Shown: positions 59,667 through 64,000 of the stretch, piece by piece | Layout of the letters: each line of letters opens with the position of its first letter | Numbering within the stretch: position 1 is the first letter of the stretch | From: Wandonia haliotis | GTDB taxonomy: Bacteria > Bacteroidota > Bacteroidia > Flavobacteriales_D > Crocinitomicaceae | Reading direction: 5' to 3' | Assembly (NCBI RefSeq): GCF_039523435.1 | Contig: NZ_BAAAFH010000003.1 | Span: forward strand, 434,001-498,000 | Length of the DNA: 64,000 nt | Notes under the pieces: model-generated | Database searches by the model: none | What the model was told of the DNA's origin: nothing | The model's input: the letters and a program-made list of their open reading frames with translations, nothing else | Position numbers and translations under genes: made by a program

Positions 59667-60092
59667 TTAATCAATTGTTGCAATACATTTTAACTCAATA
59701 GCTATAGGCGTAGGAAGAGAGCTTATTTCCACAGTTGTTCTACAGGGTTGATTTTCTTTAAAATATTCAGCATAAATTCTGTTGTAGGTATGAAAATCAC
59801 GTTTCATATTGACAAGAAAAACAGTCACATCAACCAACTGATCCCATGAAGAACCGGACGCTTCCAGAATAACCTTTACATTGTCGAAGACCGATCTGCA
59901 CTGGGCTTCAAAATCGAACTCAATAAAATTACCATTTTTATCCAGTTTCAACCCGGGAACTTCTGAGTCCGTAGCATCTGATCCTGCTACACGGGGTCCT
60001 ACTCCTGACAAGAACAATAGATTTCCTACTTTTCTTGCATGTGGGTATAAACCAACGGGTTTTGGAGCTTTTTGTGTGCTGATTTTCGACAT
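59667..60092 (-). CDS. RidA-family protein
   Basis: 141 residues from the ATG at 60092 (MSKISTQKAPKPVGLYPHAR); the frame extends to 60125, but the extra 11 residues are basic and unlike the family. Motifs are GNLLFLSGVGPR, FDNVKVILEASGSSWDQLVD and the end PTPIAIELKCIATI; typical RidA has a related IEIEAIA ending. The insert after SGVGPR (DATDSEVPGLKLDKNG) is typical of the 2-aminomuconate deaminase-like branch. RidA proteins hydrolyse reactive enamines and imines; substrate not certain. Confidence 0.85.
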   Translation of the reverse strand: MSKISTQKAPKPVGLYPHARKVGNLLFLSGVGPRVAGSDATDSEVPGLKLDKNGNFIEFDFEAQCRSVFDNVKVILEASGSSWDQLVDVTVFLVNMKRDFHTYNRIYAEYFKENQPCRTTVEISSLPTPIAIELKCIATID

Positions 60093-60179
60093 AATCCGTT
60101 TTTTATATCGCGCAAATATACGCATTAAAATGCGGAGAACCTGTTAAATTGCTGAGAATTGGATAAACGCTCTTTGTTT

Positions 60180-60476
60180 TTACTGGTTTTTGTCCAGTAC
60201 TTTAGGAATACGGAAATAGTCAGAATCCTTTTTAGGAGCATTTTTCAATGCTTCCTCCTGCGAGATAGATTGTATGGCCACATCTTCCCGTAGATCGGAT
60301 AATTCGTCTGTCATAAAAATTAACGGTTCAACATTATTCGTAGGAACTTCATTCAGTTTTGACATGAAATCAATAATGTTGCGGAGGTCAGTTTTAATAC
60401 TCTCTTTCTCATTCCCCTCAAACTCCAAGCGGGCAAGGTGCGCAATATGATCTATTAATTCGTCATTGATCTCCAT
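60180..60476 (-). CDS. gatC: Asp/Glu-tRNA amidotransferase subunit C
   Basis: 98 residues, the usual GatC size. HIAHLARLEFEGNEKESIKT, FMSKLNEVPTNNVEPL and LREDVAIQSISQEEAL are the conserved segments, ending with FRIPKVL. GatC clamps the GatA and GatB subunits that turn mischarged Asp-tRNA-Asn or Glu-tRNA-Gln into the right forms. gatA and gatB are not nearby. Confidence 0.95.
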   Translation of the reverse strand: MEINDELIDHIAHLARLEFEGNEKESIKTDLRNIIDFMSKLNEVPTNNVEPLIFMTDELSDLREDVAIQSISQEEALKNAPKKDSDYFRIPKVLDKNQ

Positions 60477-60499
60477 GAACTCTCAACTTTTTAACAAAG

Positions 60500-61249
60500 T
60501 TAGTAAAGATTGCGCAACGGCGCATCAATTATTTTATAAACCTGTTCGCTTAACTCATCCAGACTCATGTTTTCATAATCCTGTGGAAGTATTGGTTGGT
60601 GAATGACCACTTTTGAAATGCCCGGACGTGCTTTTCCCCACAAGTCTTCGGGATCAGAGAATAAACGATAATTATTGACAAATGTAATGGGGAGTATGGG
60701 CACTCCGGCCGATTGAGCCAATCGGAAGGCACCGGGCTTAAACGGGACCATTTTAGGGCGTTGTCCATCCGGAATTCCTCCTTCCGGAAAGATGACGACT
60801 GACCAACCATTCTTTAGTGCGCGTATTGCTTTAACAAAGGCACGTGCTGACTGATGTTTATCATCACGGTTGACCGGAATATGAAGTGTTTTAAAGAAAT
60901 GATTGAGAAGAGGATAACCAAGAATTTCGTGTTTCCCCATGAAAATGATTTTCTTATTGCGCAATACACTGTGCATAATTGTAATGTCCATATAGGATGC
61001 ATGATTCGCGCAGATAATCATAGGTTGTTGGTTAGATAATGCTGCCGAAATTTTCCGATGGGGAGGCATCAGAATGAGATAGTGAAAAGCTTGTGACCAT
61101 AAGGTGAAAACCCGCATAGAGAACGATTGTGTTTTTTCACTGCGAACAAGGAAATAAAGAGGAGGATAGAAAATAACGAGTGTTGCAGAGAAAATGACAC
61201 CTGCATATCCTTTGTAAAGTAAACCCGGAATCCCTTTTATTATTTTCAC
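60500..61249 (-). CDS. plsC: 1-acyl-sn-glycerol-3-phosphate acyltransferase
   Basis: 249 residues. One N-terminal membrane helix (GVIFSATLVIFYPPLYFLV) is followed by the PlsC acyltransferase domain: motif I NHASYMD (H-x4-D), motif III FPEGGIP, and motif IV VPILPITFVNNY. It adds the second acyl chain to lysophosphatidic acid at the inner membrane, or acts on a related lysolipid. It ends 23 nt before gatC on the same strand and may be co-transcribed with it. Confidence 0.92.
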   Translation of the reverse strand: MKIIKGIPGLLYKGYAGVIFSATLVIFYPPLYFLVRSEKTQSFSMRVFTLWSQAFHYLILMPPHRKISAALSNQQPMIICANHASYMDITIMHSVLRNKKIIFMGKHEILGYPLLNHFFKTLHIPVNRDDKHQSARAFVKAIRALKNGWSVVIFPEGGIPDGQRPKMVPFKPGAFRLAQSAGVPILPITFVNNYRLFSDPEDLWGKARPGISKVVIHQPILPQDYENMSLDELSEQVYKIIDAPLRNLY

Positions 61250-61304
61250 AGACTAAAATTATTGATATTTCTCATTTCAGACTACGCATTCCTTGATTGA
61301 TTTG

Positions 61305-61312
61305 TATTTTTG
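61305..61312 (+). promoter_or_regulatory. -7 promoter element of trpS
   Basis: TATTTTTG, an exact TAnnTTTG, 18 nt before the ATG. No -33 TTG at normal spacing. Confidence 0.5.
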
Positions 61313-61330
61313 TAATCAAACGAAAAGAAG

Positions 61331-62299
61331 ATGCCAAGAATTTTAACAGGAGTACAAAGTACAGGGACACCGCATTTGGGTAATATTCTAGGGGCTATTT
61401 TGCCGACAATAGAACTCTCAAAAGCACAGGATACAGAATCTTTTGTATTTATCGCGGACATGCATTCACTTACACAGATTAAGGATGGTAAGTTGCTTCG
61501 CGAAAATACATACAGTGTTGCGGCAACCTGGATCGCTTGCGGACTTGATGTATCGAAAGTAGTTTTTTACCGGCAGTCAGATGTCGCATTAACAACAGAG
61601 TTAACCTGGTATCTTAGTTGTTTTTTCCCGTATCAGCGACTAACACTTGCACATTCGTTTAAAGATAAGGCAGATCGTTTGGAGGATGTAAACGCAGGGT
61701 TGTTTACCTATCCGATGCTAATGGCTGCTGATATTCTTTTGTATGATGCAGAAATGGTTCCTGTAGGTAAGGATCAATTGCAGCATCTTGAAATTACAAG
61801 AGACGTAGCTTCCAGATTTAATCATAAAATGGGAGAGACTTTTGTCTTGCCGCAAGATTATATTCAGGAGAACACGAAAATTGTGCCAGGAACAGATGGA
61901 CATAAAATGAGTAAATCCAGAAATAACTATATCAATATTTTCCTGCCGGAGAAACAGTTGCGAAAGCAGGTTATGGCTATTGAGACGGACAGTACACCTA
62001 TCGAAGAACCGAAAGATGCTTCTACCTGTAACGTGTATTCTATCTATGAGCTAATGGCTTCGGAGGAACAAAAACAGGAAATGTTGGCGAATTATGCACG
62101 TGGAGGTTATGGATACGGACATGCAAAGCAGGCGCTATATGAGTTGATACTGGAAAAGTTCAGTGAGGCACGTGTCAAGTACGAATACTATATGCAGAAT
62201 CCGGAGGAGTTGGATGCTGTTTTGGCAGAAGGAGCGGCAAAAGCAAGAGTCATTGCAGAAAACACAATTCAGAGAGTGCGAAGCAAGGTTGGATACTAG
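61331..62299 (+). CDS. trpS: Tryptophanyl-tRNA synthetase
   Basis: 322 residues, the bacterial length. HIGH-type motif TPHLGNIL (12-19), YPMLMAADILLYDA, and KMSKS at 192-196. It charges tRNA-Trp. The leader is short, with no tryptophan-rich peptide or T-box (T-boxes are not expected in this phylum). Confidence 0.97.
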   Translation: MPRILTGVQSTGTPHLGNILGAILPTIELSKAQDTESFVFIADMHSLTQIKDGKLLRENTYSVAATWIACGLDVSKVVFYRQSDVALTTELTWYLSCFFPYQRLTLAHSFKDKADRLEDVNAGLFTYPMLMAADILLYDAEMVPVGKDQLQHLEITRDVASRFNHKMGETFVLPQDYIQENTKIVPGTDGHKMSKSRNNYINIFLPEKQLRKQVMAIETDSTPIEEPKDASTCNVYSIYELMASEEQKQEMLANYARGGYGYGHAKQALYELILEKFSEARVKYEYYMQNPEELDAVLAEGAAKARVIAENTIQRVRSKVGY

Positions 62300-62366
62300 T
62301 AAATAGCCTGTCGTTTTATTTTTGATTCATTTTCAGCACGAAACGATGTTGAACAGGCAATTTTAT

Positions 62367-62374
62367 TATATTTG
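62367..62374 (+). promoter_or_regulatory. -7 promoter element of the oligopeptide-binding gene
   Basis: TATATTTG, an exact TAnnTTTG, 21 nt before the ATG. A TTG at 62349-62351 is 15 nt upstream, closer than usual. Confidence 0.48.
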
Positions 62375-62395
62375 TTATCCCAAAATAACCGTAAC

Positions 62396-64000
62396 ATGTA
62401 CAAAAACATTTTATTAGCACTACTATCAGGAGTACTGTTTGTCGGATGCACTACTAAAGCAGAAAAGGAAGAAGAAGCACTAGTCGGAAGAGGAGGTGTT
62501 AAATATGGAGGAGAGTTCAGGTTTTATTCTCCTGAAGTGGTCTCGGATGTTTTTCCTTTAACAGTAAGTGATGTGTATTCACAGCGGGTTAGCGGTCAGA
62601 TTTTTCAGGGATTATTACGTATAAGTCCGGACGGAACAAAAGCAGAACCGGCGTTGGCAGAGTCATATACAATTAGTGATGATGCAAAAACATTTACGTT
62701 TAAAATCCGAAAAGGAGTACACTTTCAGGACGATGCTTGTTTTGATGAAGGGAATGGTCGTGAAGTGAAAGCAAAAGATTTTAAGTATTGTTTTGAACTG
62801 GCTTGTAAAAATGATCCAAAGGTTAACCAATTCAGTTGGTTACTTACAGATCGTATCGTAGGTGCAAAGGATTATTTTGATGGAAAAGCGAACGAGGTAA
62901 CCGGAATACGTGTTCCGTCTGATTACGAATTGGTAATTGAACTTTCCGAACCGTTTGCCGGATTTGAGAAGGTGTTAACCCATCCCGCTTTGGTTCTTTT
63001 TCCGAAAGAGGCATTGGATAAATACGGTGAAGAAATTGGTTTACATGCTGTAGGGACTGGACCTTTTCGTCTTGCTTCTCTGAGTGAAACAGAGGCAAAA
63101 CTGGAACGTAATCCAAAGTACTGGGAGAAAGATGAGTTTGGAAACGAATTACCCTATTTATCATCTATTCTTGTGCAATTTAACGGGAAGAAAATAGACG
63201 AGTTAATGGCATTCCGTAAGGAGGAAATAGACCTTGTTCTTGAAATTCCGGTGGATGAAATTCAGAATGTTCTGGGCACATTAATTGAAGCACAGGAAGG
63301 GAAAAACGTTAAGCACAGAGTAGCTTCCGTAAACAGTTTGAATATTGAGTATATTGGATTTGCTCACAACAATTCCGTATTCAATAACCCAAAAGTTCGA
63401 AAAGCATTTAATACAGCTATAAATCGTCAGGAAATTGTAGAAAGAGACCTGAATGGAGATGTGATCGCTGTTGAGAACGGTTTTGTTCCCTACATGTCGG
63501 ATTATCCGGTAAGCAAAGTACACGGTCATGTGTTTGATGCTAAAAAGGCGGCTACACTTTTGGAGGAAGCAGGATATCCGGGAGGAAAAGGATTCCCTGT
63601 TGTGGATTTCTATGTAAATACTGCGGAAGGTTCTGCGTCATATAAGATGGCAGAAGCAATTGTAAGAAGTTTAAAGGAGAATCTGGGAGTAAACGTGAAC
63701 ATTAAAAAAGTTAGTTATCAGGAACGGGAAGACGCTATCAAGAGCGGAGAAGCTGTTATGTGGCGTGGTGGATGGCTGGCGGACTATCCGGACCCTGAAA
63801 ACTTCCTGAATATCTTTGTAGGAGGAGATGAAACGCAGGAGATTATTGCAATTAACCCGTTTAATTATTCAAGCGAGGAGTTCAATAAACTGTTTGATGC
63901 AGCTAAAAAGGAAACCGATTTGAAGAAAAGAATGGATCTGTATGCGCAATGTGATCAGTTGATTATCGATGACGCGGTAGTGATGCCCTTGTTTAATAAG
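62396..64000 (+). CDS. ABC transporter oligopeptide-binding lipoprotein (SBP family 5), 3' end beyond window
   Basis: The frame from ATG 62396 is open for all 535 codons to the window end, so the gene is cut by the border. Lipobox LFVGC (C18). The mature part follows the family 5 solute-binding fold: YSQRVSGQIFQGLLRISPDG, AESYTISDDAKTFTFKIRKG, VKAKDFKYCFELAC, GTGPFRLASLS and KVRKAFNTAINRQEIV. It would hold peptides or similar solutes at the inner-membrane face for an ABC importer that probably lies to the right. Confidence 0.92.
   Translation, partial: MYKNILLALLSGVLFVGCTTKAEKEEEALVGRGGVKYGGEFRFYSPEVVSDVFPLTVSDVYSQRVSGQIFQGLLRISPDGTKAEPALAESYTISDDAKTFTFKIRKGVHFQDDACFDEGNGREVKAKDFKYCFELACKNDPKVNQFSWLLTDRIVGAKDYFDGKANEVTGIRVPSDYELVIELSEPFAGFEKVLTHPALVLFPKEALDKYGEEIGLHAVGTGPFRLASLSETEAKLERNPKYWEKDEFGNELPYLSSILVQFNGKKIDELMAFRKEEIDLVLEIPVDEIQNVLGTLIEAQEGKNVKHRVASVNSLNIEYIGFAHNNSVFNNPKVRKAFNTAINRQEIVERDLNGDVIAVENGFVPYMSDYPVSKVHGHVFDAKKAATLLEEAGYPGGKGFPVVDFYVNTAEGSASYKMAEAIVRSLKENLGVNVNIKKVSYQEREDAIKSGEAVMWRGGWLADYPDPENFLNIFVGGDETQEIIAINPFNYSSEEFNKLFDAAKKETDLKKRMDLYAQCDQLIIDDAVVMPLFNK

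Noticed and set aside
1..64000. CRISPR array or rRNA operon
   Set aside because: No regularly spaced repeats and no rRNA-like sequence were seen anywhere in the window.

Overview
The window reads as a chromosomal piece of a Bacteroidota bacterium, most likely in the Flavobacteriales (Fluviicola/Crocinitomicaceae-like, genus not determined). The signs are at least four proteins with C-terminal type IX secretion (T9SS) sorting tails, a fused MurF-alanine racemase, a HmuY/TonB/HmuTUV haem locus, a MutS2-type protein without an Smr domain, and many promoters with the Bacteroidota -7 element TAnnTTTG. There are two runs of N (2614-2696 and 9365-9498).

Left part (1-6.2 kb): a divergent pair, an Lrp/AsnC regulator and a methionine gamma-lyase/cystathionine gamma-synthase-type enzyme, with an Lrp-like palindrome between them. 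A tRNA-Ala(GGC) follows, then a 3.7 kb AT-rich accessory segment. The segment carries a PD-(D/E)XK-type nuclease with two tandem paralogous small proteins, a CxxC protein cut by an assembly gap, attC-like hairpin and inverted sequences at gene borders, and a broken tyrosine recombinase. A 17-bp near-perfect repeat occurs next to the tRNA and again beyond the recombinase remnant, so the segment looks like a decayed tRNA-targeted island.

Surface-protein region (6.2-17.7 kb): a tail-fibre-like adhesin, two sets of paralogous outer-membrane proteins joined by ATGA overlaps, two T9SS-secreted proteins, a lone beta-barrel and a lipoprotein remnant. Leaders and mature domains have been exchanged between paralogues; one small ORF is a plain chimera, and a 56-bp leader block is identical between otherwise diverged genes.

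Defence candidate (17.7-22.5 kb): a tight four-gene operon on the minus strand. It encodes a small XRE-type regulator, a C5-cytosine DNA methyltransferase, a protein with a MORC-like GHKL ATPase at the N-terminus and a histidine-kinase ATPase at the C-terminus, and a receiver domain followed by a HEPN-like region with an RNxxxH motif. This is the best candidate for an undescribed system: a methylation-linked phosphorelay with a possible RNase output.

Nutrient capture (23.7-41.7 kb): a T9SS-secreted beta-propeller gene lies behind a cobalamin riboswitch and is therefore probably a B12-capture protein. Next come a GDSL-like hydrolase, the MutS2-like protein, asparagine synthetase and small genes including TspO. 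A seven-gene haem operon follows, with two HmuY-type proteins (one a lipoprotein, one with a T9SS tail) and a LuxR-type regulator upstream.

Right part (41.8-64 kb): mostly conserved housekeeping genes: beta-CASP hydrolase, M28 peptidase, thymidine kinase, MurF-Alr, SufT-like protein, glycine decarboxylase, superoxide dismutase, biotin carrier, M1 aminopeptidase, PdxJ, CBS protein, NAD kinase, RidA, GatC, acyltransferase, TrpS, and an oligopeptide-binding lipoprotein cut by the window end. Clear hairpin terminators separate several of these.
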